Positions 1-11,249 of a stretch of 64,000 nucleotides of DNA are shown one piece after another. A model generated the notes under the pieces. That model saw only the letters and a list, made by a program, of their open reading frames with translations. It was not told the origin of the DNA and ran no database searches. The position numbers and the translations under genes were made by a program. Location: the NCBI GenBank assembly GCA_010279815.1, contig QEOQ01000534.1:62001-126000 (forward strand), read 5' to 3'. Each line of letters opens with the position of its first letter. Positions within the stretch are counted from its first letter, which is position 1. Source of the DNA: Brachionus plicatilis. Lineage: Eukaryota > Rotifera > Eurotatoria > Ploima > Brachionidae.

Positions 1-948
1 TATTTATTTCTTTTTGAACTGCACCTTTTTTACCTTTATTTTAATTAAACATTTTATTTTTATTTGTTTTGATTTATTTGACAATATATTTTTTTAGTTT
101 GTTATTACATTTGTGATTTTAATTTTTAAATCTGAAGGAGAATTAGTCCAAAATAAACAAACGAATAAATAAAATAAAGCTGTTTTTCATTCAAAACTTT
201 AGAATCTAAAATAACTTATTTCAAATTTTTTAAATAAATAATTTTATTTTCTTCATTTTTATAAATATTTAGATTAAATTTTAAATATATAGAAAATAAC
301 AAAAAATCTAAATCTTAATACTAATAACAAATTATAAACGGAAAGCTGAGTTAAAAAAAATTTTTGATTTAAGTTTTAAATTAAATATTCTTGATATTTT
401 TTAACTTAAATAATCATTTTATTTGAATAAAAACCATTTTGAATGAATTTTGGGTTGGTTTTTTTGATACTAAATTTGCCCTAGTTATGTATGCCAAAAA
501 AAATATTAATTTAGATAAATTTTATTCTCCAAATTGTAACAAATTGTTAAAATACTATTTGCTAAGGTGGATTGAGTTTTATGAAGGTGGAACGTGTTCT
601 TGGACTGTTTCAAACGTAGTTATTTCTTTTTCTTGTCATTTATCTCTAATAATTATTTTAATTGAATTATTTTAAGTCTTTTCAGGATCTTTTTTTCAAT
701 ATTAATATTTTTTTTATATTTTAAATTCGTTCTGTTGATGGATTAAAAATATGTAGAAAAAAATAGAAGCCAGATTTTTGCATGATTTTTATTTTCTTTA
801 TCGGAAGGTCTAGTTAAAGAATTGAGTCTAATTTAAAGCGTTAAAATGAGTATTTATTTTATTAAAGAAATCTAACAAATATTTATTTTTAATTTTTCTT
901 AACTTTTAAATGATAATCTATTATAAAAATAATAAATTTTTAACTTTA
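1..948. other. intergenic AT-rich DNA, no gene seen
   Basis: Very AT-rich sequence with frequent stops in all frames. The only longer open frame (439-675) has no recognisable domain and a low-complexity composition, so I see nothing functional here. Confidence 0.6.
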
Positions 949-1286
949 GGTTTTGTGAAGTTCAGTACAAAAGAACAGAACAAAGTGTAAAAAAATTAAA
1001 TAGCTTTTTATATAAAAGTTTAAAATTAATTCTGTGAATGCAGAATGGTGCAACATTCAAAGTTGCATCAACTGTAAAAGTCTGCTAATGATGTGCAAAA
1101 TCTCTGCAAAATGCACCACACTCGATTATATTGAAACTTAATTTCTGCTAAACTCTGCAAATTTAGCAGACCTTGATATTTGATGCAACTTTGAAAGTTG
1201 CACTAAGTTGCATTTACAGAATTAAATTTAAACATTTAGAAAAGAAGTTATTCAATTTTTTTACACTTTTTTCTGTTTTTCTGTGA
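949..1286. mobile_element. foldback MITE, copy 1 (right end eroded)
   Basis: About 340 bp, closely matching 23919-24266. The left end starts GGTTTTGTGAAGTTCAGTAC. The interior is one large inverted repeat: GTGCAACATTCAAAGTTGC near 1049 is answered by its near-reverse-complement near 1180-1205, and an inner CTGTGAATGCAG/CTGCTAA block is mirrored as well. The right terminus is lost or diverged. It has no coding capacity, so it would be a non-autonomous DNA transposon moved by a transposase encoded elsewhere. Confidence 0.7.
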
Positions 1287-1437
1287 ATAAAAAATAAAAA
1301 AATTTTAAAAAAAATTTTGAAAAAAAATATTATCATAATAAATCGATTGAAATTTATCAAATGATGTAGCTTTTATATACTTATTGTCATAATTAAATAA
1401 ATCGAAAATCAGAATTGTTAAATTTATAGTCATAGAG

Positions 1438-1490
1438 AAATTCAGGCCAAATCGAACAAAAAAATGTCATTGTTAAAAAATGAATAAAAA
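1438..1490. repeat. short dispersed repeat
   Basis: The block ATTCAGGCCAAATCGAAC followed by an A-run and ATGTCA(A/T)TGTT occurs here and again at 2178-2225. Function unknown. Confidence 0.5.
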
Positions 1491-2039
1491 ATTTTGAGCT
1501 TTAAGATATTTGAATTGATTATCAACTTCAACTTACTCAAAAAATGGATTTAATTGTATAAAACATAAACTAGCGTTTTCTATATGCTGAAAGAAGGGCG
1601 TTCCACCTTCAAGCAGCTGACTTTTACTAGTTATTTTTTTTTTACTAAATACTATTTTACTAAAATGGATTTACATTTCAATTCAGAAATTTTTTTTTCC
1701 AAGTCTGATCTAAGAAAATAAAGAATTAATCTGAAAAAATGTTATCTCAAAATCAAAATGTTTACCCATTTTATTATAGTTCGAATCAAAATGGGGGCGC
1801 AAAAAAATCATGCTTTTCTTAACTTTTTCACAATACTGTAAAAAAATTTAGCACATCAAATTTTTGTTAAATTTTATTAAAATATAAAAAAAATACTCAA
1901 TACAGGACTGAAAGTGAGGTAAAAGACCATTCAAAACTACTCGGCATCCTCCCTTAACTATTATTTAAAAAAATTAACATTTATAATTAATAAAAAATTA
2001 TCTTAATTACAAATTTAAAAAGAATAAATTGAATAACAA
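1480..2039 (+). repeat. dispersed LINE-tail-like repeat, copy A (contains a 109-bp insertion)
   Basis: This stretch matches 10819-11249 almost base for base once a 109-bp insertion (1553-1661) is removed. Its 3' part, CCTTAACTATTATTTAAA, resembles the end of the truncated LINE at 9348-10329, which reads CCCTAACTATTATTTAAA. The repeat is therefore probably the 3' untranslated region of a non-LTR retrotransposon. No reading frame survives. Confidence 0.65.
1553..1661. mobile_element. 109-bp insertion with 12-bp target duplication
   Basis: The insertion is flanked by AAAATGGATTTA at 1541-1552 and 1662-1673. The homologous repeat at 10819-11249 carries the site only once and uninterrupted, so this is a filled site next to its own empty site. 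On the minus strand the insert begins with an A-rich tract and holds no ORF. Size and duplication fit a short retroposed sequence (SINE-like or a LINE fragment); the family is unknown. Confidence 0.65.
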
Positions 2040-2762
2040 CAATTTTGTCGAAGATATTCAGATTATGAATTAGAAAAATTTTTTTGTGAAAAAAATTTCA
2101 AATCTTGTAATTAAAGGTGATTTTTTAGTGTTTTTGTTTTTTTTTACTGAATTAAATAATTTTTTATCGAAGGAATGGAGATATTCAGGCCAAATCGAAC
2201 GAAAAAATGTCAATGTTCGAACACAAGAACTGAAATAAAAAAATTAAAACATGCTTTTTTGCCTAAAAAAAATTTTAATTTCCTTTTATAAATCAATCAA
2301 ACTAGTGATCAAATATGATCTTATTGATTTTTTATTTTTGTCTTTTTGAAACTAAAAATATTTATTTTTGACAATTTTTTCTTTAATTTTAATTTTTCAA
2401 AAGAAAAGAAAACATTTTCAATTTGTCAAAACTTTAAAATATTGTTTTTTAATGATCATTAAATTTAAATAATTCTCACTCAAATGATTAAAATAATTAA
2501 AAACAAAACTAATTTTGTCATCTGTAAAAGAAATTACTGTATTTGCTCTTATAGAAAATCGTAGAATTATTCAATATAATGCTGACAAGAAAATCCAGGA
2601 TATTTTTGACAAAATTTTAAATTAATAAAATTTTTAATTTCATCCGTATCCTATAAAATCTCTTTTTCTTCATTTTTTTGGTCGATAAATCTATAAAAAA
2701 TCAAAGTATATTCTCTTGATAATTCATTTAAGAGAAAAATTGGACACCCTGTTCAAAATTTG
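2040..2762. other. intergenic AT-rich DNA
   Basis: No gene seen. It holds the second copy of the ATTCAGGCCAAATCGAAC repeat (2178-2225) and otherwise unstructured A/T runs. Confidence 0.5.
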
Positions 2763-2936
2763 GTACCTGGACCAGGAAGTTTTTTCATCTTGTCGTAAAA
2801 ATTCCAATAAAATTAAAGTCAACAAAATTTTCAAACCATTTAATTGTTTTTCTTTTGTTAATCTGAGTCAACAATTTCTGATTGAGTTAATTAATTAAAA
2901 CAATAATTATTTTTTAATTTTTATTATTAAATAAAA
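2763..2936. repeat. 174-bp direct duplication, left copy
   Basis: Identical to 3807-3980 except at two positions (2906 and 2909). The two copies bracket the LINE fragment at 2937-3806, so they read as an exceptionally long target-site duplication. Confidence 0.85.
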
Positions 2937-3806
2937 TTTTTTTTATTTTTTTTATTTATTTGTATATCTGTATCGAGCTAAGGCTCCTTCAGATTAAAAA
3001 AAAAAAATCAAAATAAAATTAAGTTAAAATAAGATAAAATATATAAAAAAAAAAAAAAGAAAATAAAATAAAATAAGTTAAAATAGAAGAAAATTAAAAT
3101 TAGATATTTTGAAATAGAGAATAACAGGATACATATTTTTAAATGTCTGATTTTTCAGGGTAAAAAGAAGAAATAGTAAGGTAGCAATTACACAATGGAG
3201 TTGGGTATTAAACCTTCTCTGTATTCCTCCACCAGTCTGACAACCAATGGAATAGAATGACTCAGTCCTGCCCTAACATATCTCTCACTCAACTCAAACA
3301 GTCGATTCGAGACTGTTAATAAATTAAGTTTATTAAAGGCCTCGTGATGCATTATGTTGGAGGGAGTATCATATTTTAGTTTCAAGATGGATCTAACTGC
3401 TGAATTTTGAATCACTTGTATTTTTTTAATGTTGGTTTCTGTGAATGAATTTAAACAAGGAAAAGAATAATCGAGAATTGATCCTACTAAGGATTTGTAT
3501 AGATTTCCTAGTGTTTTGGGTTTAAGGCCCCATTTTTTATTCGATAGATATTTAATAATATTTAGTCTTGGGTTACAGCGTGTTTTTAACTCGTCCACCA
3601 TTAAACTAGATGTCAGTTTTGAGTCTAATGTAATTCCTAAGAACTTAACTTTTTCTTTTAGATTTAAACTGTTTTCATATAATTTTAGATCAAGATTAGT
3701 TTTTTTCCTAGAGTTTTTTTCAAAGATCGTGTAGCATGACTTTTCAACTGACATTTTCATTTTCCATTTGAATAGCCATTTTTCAATTTCTTTTAAGTAC
3801 TTTTTA
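2937..3806 (-). mobile_element. 5'-truncated non-LTR retrotransposon (LINE family A)
   Basis: Minus-strand insert between the two 174-bp copies. It holds the C-terminal part of a reverse-transcriptase ORF (down to 3188), whose residues include KFLGITLDSKL, KTLGNLYKSLVGSILDY and RLFELSERYVRAG, closely matching the ORF at 8251-9273. The 3' UTR ends at the left in a conserved block (CGAGCTAAGGCTCCTTCAG on the plus strand near 2974) and an A/T-rich tail. Apparent codons upstream of the residues KKYLKEIEKW belong to the flanking duplicated DNA, so the apparent start codon is accidental. The catalytic domains are missing and it cannot be autonomous. Confidence 0.9.
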
Positions 3807-3980
3807 GTACCTGGACCAGGAAGTTTTTTCATCTTGTCGTAAAAATTCCAATAAAATTAAAGTCAACAAAATTTTCAAACCATTTAATTGTTTTTCTTTT
3901 GTTAATCTGAGTCAACAATTTCTGATTGAGTTAATTAATTAAAACAATATTTTTTTTTTAATTTTTATTATTAAATAAAA
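3807..3980. repeat. 174-bp direct duplication, right copy
   Basis: Right-hand partner of 2763-2936, starting at the exact 5' truncation point of the LINE fragment. Confidence 0.85.
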
Positions 3981-4194
3981 CAAATTTTACACTTTATATT
4001 TACAGAAAAAAAATCGCACTATTCAGAAGTGATTGGTTTTTGTTCCATGCCGTAAATTAAACTTCAATACTCGACTCTTTTATTTGTTTTTACCTCTAAA
4101 AATCACATGTAACAATTTCCGATTAAAATAAATTAAATAAAATTTTCCAAAAAAAAATACAAAAAAATCAAAATTAATAAAGCGAATAAAATGC

Positions 4195-5431
4195 TCAAAT
4201 CAAAGAAATGGTCACATTGATCCCCAAATTTCCGGAATCGGCAAACAATTGAGCAGTGGCTGTGTCAAAGACAAGGCAATCGCAGTTTGTGATCGCTTGC
4301 TGCACACCATCATGGATGGAGCGCGGCGTAGCCTCCCAAGTCAAGCGTCTCCGCTGGCCATTCAACTCGAGCCGGTAGGCGAACTGCTCGGCCTGCTTGC
4401 GCGTGCCGATCAGCTGAACCACGGCAAAAAATTGCTGGTAGTTCTCGTGTTTCTCCTGCTTTTCCAGAACAAGCATAAAGTTGTAGCCAAAGCAAGACTG
4501 CATCATGACCCAGTCGACGGCGCCCGGCAAAGTGATGTCTGTCGCCAGGAACACAATGTCCTCGCCCTGCAGAGTAGTGATGCTCTTGTGATGCTGGACC
4601 AGATGTGGCATCACTTGGTCCAGGGAGCCCTGCCACTTGCAAGAGGCGCCCGGGCACGGACAATTGTACGGCCGCAGCTCGCACGTGTCCTCGTGCTCGT
4701 GCTTCTTGTCATGTGACAGTGTTTCAGCGCAGCCATTGTTTGCATATTTGCAGGGAAACTTGAGCGAATTGGCCAGTTTTTCCATGGACAAATTCCTGAT
4801 GTTGCCGAGTGCGCTGCGACACGAGGGACAACAAGTCAACTTGGGCCGACAGTTCGAGCAGACTATGTGGCCCGACTGGCACTGCAGAATGGGAGGAAGT
4901 GCGAACTCAAAGCAAACGGGACACTCGAACAGGCTGAGCAAGTCTTGCAGGGGGTTGGATGGCTGGCTGGACGACATCAGTGCCGATGAGGCATTGCCAG
5001 CGACTATTTGGTTGTTGTACAGGTTAAGTTGGTACTGGTGGGACGCAGCGTTATGGTGCACTATGGGCGTCACCTGCGCTGCTTGCTGCTGGTTTGGCTG
5101 GCTCTGCTGGCTGCTCGAGGCTACAATGCCGATCGGGTGACCGTGGTGCTGATTCAAGTTCAACAGATGATGGTGGTGCAGATGATGATTGTGATGTATC
5201 AAATCTTTAAAAATTTTTATTTAAAATAAAATATAGGATAAATTATTTATGTGAGGAAAAAAATATTTATTTAAAATTTAAAATGTGCTAGCTGGCCCGG
5301 ATGCATCGATGCTGGGCAGAAAAATCGATTTATTTAATTATAAATTATAATTTACATTGACTATTCGGGTTTTGATTTACAGTGTTGGCCGACGAGTTGG
5401 CCGACGACGGACTTGATGACGGCAAAGACAT
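4195..5431 (-). CDS. SIAH: SIAH/seven-in-absentia RING E3 ubiquitin ligase
   Basis: SIAH proteins are RING E3 ligases that move ubiquitin from an E2 to bound substrates and send them to the proteasome. The main exon (about 4195-5204) encodes, in order, a His/Gln/Asn-rich N-terminal tail, the RING ([11 protein letters not shown] to [10 protein letters not shown], all eight Cys/His ligands visible), the SIAH-type double zinc finger ([18 protein letters not shown]) and the complete substrate-binding domain ending [10 protein letters not shown]. From the RING onward it follows vertebrate SIAH1/2 nearly residue for residue, with the normal length. The main exon has no early Met, so an upstream exon is needed. 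The candidate 5381-5431 reads [17 protein letters not shown], like SIAH2, and ends at a GTAAAT donor, but its phase does not match the nearest acceptor (AAAG at 5205-5208). The N-terminal junction is unresolved. Codons are GC-rich, unlike most neighbours. Confidence 0.96.
5283..5326. other. GC-rich patch in the SIAH 5' intron
   Basis: A short GC-rich stretch (GCTAGCTGGCCCGGATGCAT and following) stands out in AT-rich DNA between the candidate first exon and the main SIAH exon. On the minus strand it follows a good acceptor (TTTTTCTGCCCAG), but no frame reaches a GT donor, so I cannot call it an exon. It contains the palindrome GCATCGATGC. It may be a promoter or 5'UTR element. Confidence 0.3.
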
Positions 5432-5452
5432 CTCTGACTGTACACTGGGTTG

Positions 5453-7219
5453 GAGTTAAAAAAAAAATAATTTTTTTTTGCAAAAACTCATTTTAAATCT
5501 TTGATTGAAAAGAAAAATAAAAAATTAAAAATTAAAATGTTTGCTTGGTACTTGGTGAACTACAGAGCCAGAAATCCTAAAGAAAATATTATGTTTTTTT
5601 TTTTTTTTTTTTTATTTTCAAAAAAAATAAAAAAGCTATTTATAAAATGATAAGAATTTTTTATGTTGATTTAATTATAGTTCTTGTTTTGGTTTTATTT
5701 AGGGTGGAAAAAAATTGCCAAAACCGACATCTAATTAGCAAATATTTGGCGGATACGAAAAAAATTTTCAACTTGCTTATTTCTCTTGTTTTGGTCTTGG
5801 AGCTCAATTTTTTAAAGGGCTTTATTAGTTAGTCATAAATTTGTAATTTTAATATTTTTATTTTGAGTTAGAGTTGGCTTCAAAATGCAATTAAAATTTA
5901 GCATTATAAACTTAACCAAATTCGGAGCTACCCACTCATTTGAAATTATTCTAATAATAAAAATCTTGATACAATTGGATTTAAATTTTTTATTTATTAG
6001 TTACTAATTGACGCCCCTGAAAAGCTTTGAAAAATTTTTATTTTTTTAATCCAAATTGTGAACACATTAATTTTTAATTTATCTAAACGACTAATTGCCA
6101 ATTGAGCTGAGCTTATTCGCCAATAAAAAAATAAATGAATTAAATGTAATTTTATTTCTAAAAGAAGAAAAAAAAATCGTGCTTAAATTAGCAAAAATTT
6201 TATCATTTACTGAGAGTTTAGTTGAGAAATAGACTGAATGCCACTTGCTTTTTTTTGTTAAAAAATTCATTATCATTTTAATAAAGAATGAAGAGATTTT
6301 TTAATAGCTTCATTGTCAATTTAATAAATTTGCTTCATAATTTTAAAAAGTGAATGCAAACCTTTAAATAAACAAATTAGAAAAACACACAGTTTAATTT
6401 ATTTTATTTTGGATTTTTAAAATTTTATTTACGAAAGTAATTTTAATATTTTAATTTTTAAATAATTTAATTTTTTGCATAGTGAAAATCTGATATTTTT
6501 TGCACTTGTTTGCGTAAATTTTGATAGCTTCATCTATAGAAAAGACTTCAAAATTCTCATTTTACGGAAATAATTAAAAATTGATTTGTTACAGAAAATC
6601 AAGTGATTTTTATCTCAATCTTTCCTATTTTAAATTTTCAAGATTTAAAAAAAAAATTTTTTGGTAATAATAAATGTAATATTTTTTTAATTTAACAGCA
6701 AAAAATTCTTCTTGTTTTAAACCAATTTAAATTTATTATTTTAGGCTTTTAATAATTTTGATCGAAACTGAGAGAGGATGTTTATAAATTTTAATTAAAA
6801 ATAAAATTCAAATATCTTTGAAATTTTCATTAATATTCATTTTGAAGCCAATGATTTCCTGTTAGGTGATATCCGGACAAGTTTCAAGTCGATTTTGAAA
6901 GCAATTCATAATAAGTTAAAATGTTTGTATAAAATGTCATATTTTAGCTCAATTATAAATTTATATCAGGCTGTGCAATATCTAAAAATTATGTTTTGCT
7001 TTAGAAATGATCTAAATTTTATGCTAATCAAAACAAAAATGAAAGTTTTTTTATATCAATAAATACTTATCACCTTATTTTTAATAATTTTGAAGAGGAC
7101 AAAATTTTTTATTTAAAAGTTAAAATTAGTTCTAGTTTATAAGTAAAAAAATTAAATTAAATCTTTCCTTGAATAACAACTTTAAATCAATGATGAAGTA
7201 TTGATTATTCAATCGATTT
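5453..7219. other. intergenic AT-rich DNA upstream of SIAH
   Basis: No recognisable gene. The open frames here (5647-5832 +, 6091-6276 -) are short, AT-biased and without domain signature. Confidence 0.5.
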
Positions 7220-7950
7220 AATAAAGGTATTAAAAATACATGAGACAATTTCTTTCGGCTTATCTTGCTGTTGGAACCATTCCTTCACTTGTCTGGCTCG
7301 ATGGAAAGGTCCATTGTCTCGTTTGAATTTGAAAACCTCATCTTCTTTTGGCATACCTATTGATGAAAGTAAATTATTTCCTAAGATATCAACATATCTC
7401 TAAGAATAAAGCCTTCCGTCAAATAAAGAAAAAAATTCCTATGCCATAATAGCTCTTATAGCTCGAAATTCCAACAGAACCACTTCCATGCTTTGTTGGT
7501 TAAATAATATATACATTCTTTAATATGATTCTCTGATAGCATCCTTCTTATCTGCATTGGATTTTCTCTGCTGACTTACTTCAATGTTCATTTTATTACT
7601 GAACATTATTTTTCTCCATAAAGGTGTCGCCGTTATTTGACATCCAGGCCTAAGTTTATTCAAGTTTTTTTTGAGATTTCGTTAACTTTGGTTTTCAAAC
7701 CGCATATTTCCATTCGAATTTTCTTTAGTCTATGTCTTACCAAAGAATACCATGCTTTTCAGTCATTTGGCAATTTGAACTTATGTGCTAGAATGTTTGA
7801 TGGTGAAATTCTATTTATTTTACCAAAATAACTCTTTAACGATCATCTTTATCAGTTGAAATCTCAGGTCTTCCAGAATGTCGTATGAATTTGTTTGATT
7901 AAATCGATCAAAAAAAGTCTTAAATAAACCTATTTTGGACATTTCCTTTT
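7220..7950 (-). pseudogene. Tc1/mariner-type transposase relic
   Basis: Broken minus-strand frames preserve recognisable Tc1-like blocks in the right order: a helix-turn-helix end (RSGRPEIST), KHGSGSV (the usual KHGGGSVMVW block), YVDILGNNLLSS, and DNGPFHRARQVKEWF around the second catalytic Asp. Stops and frameshifts lie throughout, so the gene is dead. Terminal inverted repeats were not found. Confidence 0.8.
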
Positions 7951-8000
7951 TTTCCTTAATTTGTTCTTTTTTTTTTAATTATTTATATCATAAGTGATCA

Positions 8001-8010
8001 AATTCAATCT
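8001..8010. repeat. LINE target-site duplication, left
   Basis: AATTCAATCT here and again at 9288-9297 flank the LINE at 8011-9287. Confidence 0.75.
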
Positions 8011-9287
8011 ATTTATTATTATTTATTTATTTGTAAATCTGTATCGAGCGTTAGCTCCTTCAGAGAAAAATAAAAAATAAAAATAAAAATAAATAAAAAA
8101 AAATGATTAAAATAAAAGTTACTGAATAAAATAAGAATTAAAAAATATAGTTAAATAATTGAAATTTGAAAAGGAAATAAAAGAAAAGAGAAAAAAAAAA
8201 TTTTTTGAAACGCAGAAAATAGACACCAAAGTTACAAAAGTTATATCGGTTTAGTTTTGAGAGAAAAAAGAGTCTATGACAAGGTAGCAATTACACAATG
8301 GAGTTGGAAAGTTAACAAATCTAGATTCGAAACCTCGTCTATACTCATTTACCAGTCTAAGAAGTAATGGAACAGAATTAGTAAGTCCAGCCCTAACATA
8401 TCTTTCGCTCAACTCAAAAAGCCGGTTCGAAATTGTATGAAATTTTAATTTGTTTTGGGCCTCGTGGTATAAAATGCTTGAGGGGGTGTCAAACCTTAGT
8501 TTAAGAATGGATCGAACTGCTGAGTTTTGAATAGTTTGAAGTTTTTTAATGTTAGTATCAGATAAAGAGTTTAAACAGGGAAAATTATAGTCTAGAATGG
8601 AACCAATAAGCGATTTATATAAATTTCCAAGTGTTCTGTGATGTAGACGCCAGTTTTTATTAGATAAAATTTTAATTAAATTTAGCCTAGAGTTGCAACG
8701 CTCTTTTAATTCATCAATCAATGGACTAAAGGTTAGCCGTGAGTCAAATCTGATGCCTAAGAATTTGATTTCGTCCTGTCGTTTTAAATTGTCCCCATAT
8801 ATTTTCAAATCAAGATTGAGCTCTTCCCTTGTTGATTTTGTGAATATCATGTAACAAGATTTTTCAATTGAAATCTTCATTTTCCATTTTGTTAACCATG
8901 GTTCTAATTCTTTAAGGTAAGTATTGATCCTAATTTCAATGTTTCTTTTAGATTTATAGATAAAAAAGGTAACTAAGTCATCAGCGAAAAGAAGAGAGTA
9001 TTCATTATTTGTTTTGTCTTTTCTTGGTATATCGTTAATAAAAATACTAAATAGGAGGGGGCTAATTACTGAGCCTTGAGGTACTCCGGCTTTGATTGGG
9101 AAATCATTGCTTTTTTGTCCATTCACATTTACACAAAATGATCTTGAGTTTAGAAAAGATCTGGTCCAAGAAATTAAGTACTTTGGCAATTGCATTTTGA
9201 TCATTTTGTACACAAGCCCCTCATGCCAGACTCTGTCAAATGCTTTTGATATATCAAAAAAAAGACAACACATTTTTTTTATCTAAT
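8011..9287 (-). mobile_element. 5'-truncated LINE (family A) with intact partial RT frame
   Basis: Minus-strand insertion with a 10-bp duplication. The uninterrupted ORF (down to 8251) begins inside the reverse-transcriptase palm (FFDISKAFDRVWH) and includes the block GVPQGSVISPLLFSIFIND, the catalytic FADD and the thumb motif KFLGIRFDSRL, then the family C-terminal domain. Residues up to the insertion edge are in frame, so the start codon is not real. The 3' UTR has the same GCTCGATACAGATTTACAAA block as the copy at 2937-3806 and ends in an AATAAATAAATAAT tail. The open frame suggests a recent insertion, but endonuclease and ORF1 are missing. Confidence 0.9.
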
Positions 9288-9297
9288 AATTCAATCT
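9288..9297. repeat. LINE target-site duplication, right
   Basis: Second copy of AATTCAATCT, at the 5' truncation edge of the minus-strand LINE. Confidence 0.75.
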
Positions 9298-9347
9298 CCT
9301 TTTATTCAATTTTTTCTCCTTTATTTAAAATCAATTAACTCTAAGTT

Positions 9348-10329
9348 ATTTCTCCCACATTATTTTCAATATTTTTTAGCGACGTAGTTAAAAAGCTTCC
9401 AGATGACATCAATAAAGTGTTGACATCGGTTTACTGACAGTAGCCTTAAAAAAATTGAAGAGAAACTACAAAAAGCAATTAGCATAATAGCAAGATTCTG
9501 TCAAAAATGGAAACTCTAAATAAACCCAAACAAAACTACTTATACAGTTTTCACGACAGCCGACTACAGGAAAAACCATGAAAACACTTACCGATTAAAT
9601 TTATCTATAAATAGCAATCAGATACCAATGGAACTTTTCCCGACTTTTCTTGGACATAAACTTGATCCGAACCTTTCTTTTATTAGCAACTTTAACGATC
9701 TATCAACTAGACTGATGCCTAAATTAAATATCATAAAAAAGCTACTCAAAATAAAAATAAAATTAACCTGTGTAAAACAGTTTTTAAGGCTCTTATCAGA
9801 CCTCATCTCGATTACCTGTTCATCGCACTGTCCACATCTACCCAAAGAGTCTTAAAAGATCTTCAAAAAATACAAAACAAAATTTTTAAAACGATAAAAT
9901 ACTTCCCGTTAAGAACCAGAATTTCCACGATTCACCAAAAGTTAAGCCTCCAAACTATTTCAGTAAGAACCGATCTCCTTTTCGAAAAATTTGTAGCAAA
10001 CCGTCAAAACCATACCCAAATTAACGATGACCTTAGAGATTCACAAAACACAACTAGCCCATCTCACAAATACTGGACATACTTTGACAAGTTCAGACAT
10101 GTTACCTGGAACCTGGATCGTCAAAACAACATCGAACTCAACCCATAAAAAAAAAATCTTATTCTAATTTTAAATTCATTCAAAATTGCTCTATTTAAAA
10201 TTTGTGTCTCTCAAGTGATCCAAAAAAAAATCTGTTTGTCTTGTATCATTTTCAAAATTTTGTTCATTTTTTTTTAATTATCAAAACTGCCCGGGGTCCT
10301 CCCCTAACTATTATTTAAAAAAAAAAATT
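9348..10329 (+). mobile_element. 5'-truncated, frameshifted LINE (family B)
   Basis: The insertion is flanked by ATTAACTCTAAGTT at 9334-9347 and 10330-10343. Frames broken by indels preserve a reverse-transcriptase thumb and C-terminal region: FPTFLGHKLDPNLSF, ALIRPHLDYLF, LQKIQNKIFKTIKYFP, and a terminal WNLDRQNNIELNP before the stop near 10148. The tail (CCCTAACTATTATTTAAA) is shared with the repeats at 1480-2039 and 10819-11249. The catalytic motifs lie in the missing 5' part. Confidence 0.85.
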
Positions 10330-10343
10330 ATTAACTCTAAGTT

Positions 10344-10818
10344 GTAAAAAACAAAAATTTTTTTTATGTATCTAATTTTATTATATTATTCTAATTGGTT
10401 GATATATGGGTGAAAGCTCGAATCCCAAAAATTTTCTGAAATAAAATAATAATAATTTCCTTTTTTGTAACATGATTTCCCATTTTGGTAAAAGAATAAA
10501 AGCTAATATTCTGTCCTGTTAACAAATTGGTCAACGTTTAGGAGCTTGAAAGGTTATTTTGATTTCATAAGAGTTGTATTTTTTTAAATTTTTAGATTAA
10601 GAAAATTTTTAACCTTTTCTTAACTTTTTCACAATTAAAAAAAATTGAATGATTTGGATAATCTTTGTCTAATTAGAATAACAAAAAAATGCAATTTGAA
10701 TTTGATAAGCAAATCAAAAAATCATTTTAATTCAAACATCTTTATTTTAAAAAATAAAATTTAATGCAACATTTTTTACATTTTATATAAATAAAAATAA
10801 AAATATTGAAAAAATGAA
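10344..10818. other. intergenic AT-rich DNA
   Basis: Nothing recognisable. Confidence 0.5.
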
Positions 10819-11249
10819 AAAAAAATTTGAGCCTTAAGATATTTGAATTGATCATCAACTTCAACTTACTCAAAAAATGGATTTACATTTCAATTCAGAA
10901 TTTTTATTTTAAGTCTGATCTAAGAAAATAATGAATTAATCTGAAAAAACGTTATCTCAAAATCAAAATGTTTACCCATTTTATTATAGTTCGAATCAAA
11001 ATGGGGGCGCAAAAAAATCATGCTTTTCTTAACTTTTTCACAATACTGTAAAAAAATTTAGCACATCAAATTTTTGTTAAATTTTATTAAAATATAATAA
11101 AAATACTCAATACAGGACTGAAAGTGAGGTAAAAGACCATTCAAAACTACTCGGCATCCTCCCTTAACTATTATTTAAAAAAATTAACATTTATAATTAA
11201 TAAAAAATTATCTGAATTACAAATTTAAAAAGAATAAATTGAATAACAA
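10819..11249 (+). repeat. dispersed LINE-tail-like repeat, copy B (empty site)
   Basis: Near-identical to 1480-2039 but without the 109-bp insertion, so it records the pre-insertion sequence. It carries GGACTGAAAGTGAGGTAAAA and the LINE-like CCTTAACTATTATTTAAA end. Confidence 0.7.

Noticed and set aside
3188..3832. The 214-codon minus-strand frame as a real gene starting at 3832
   Set aside because: Its first nine codons are from the flanking duplication and the rest is the tail of a LINE reverse transcriptase, so it is a chimera of insertion.
4249..5229. Plus-strand and second minus-strand frames overlapping SIAH
   Set aside because: Shadow frames of the GC-rich SIAH exon; no recognisable protein features.
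5382..5458. Plus-strand reading of the SIAH first exon as a terminal exon ([15 protein letters not shown] and stop after a TTACAG acceptor)
   Set aside because: There is no upstream plus-strand gene to supply it, and the minus-strand reading matches a SIAH N-terminus.
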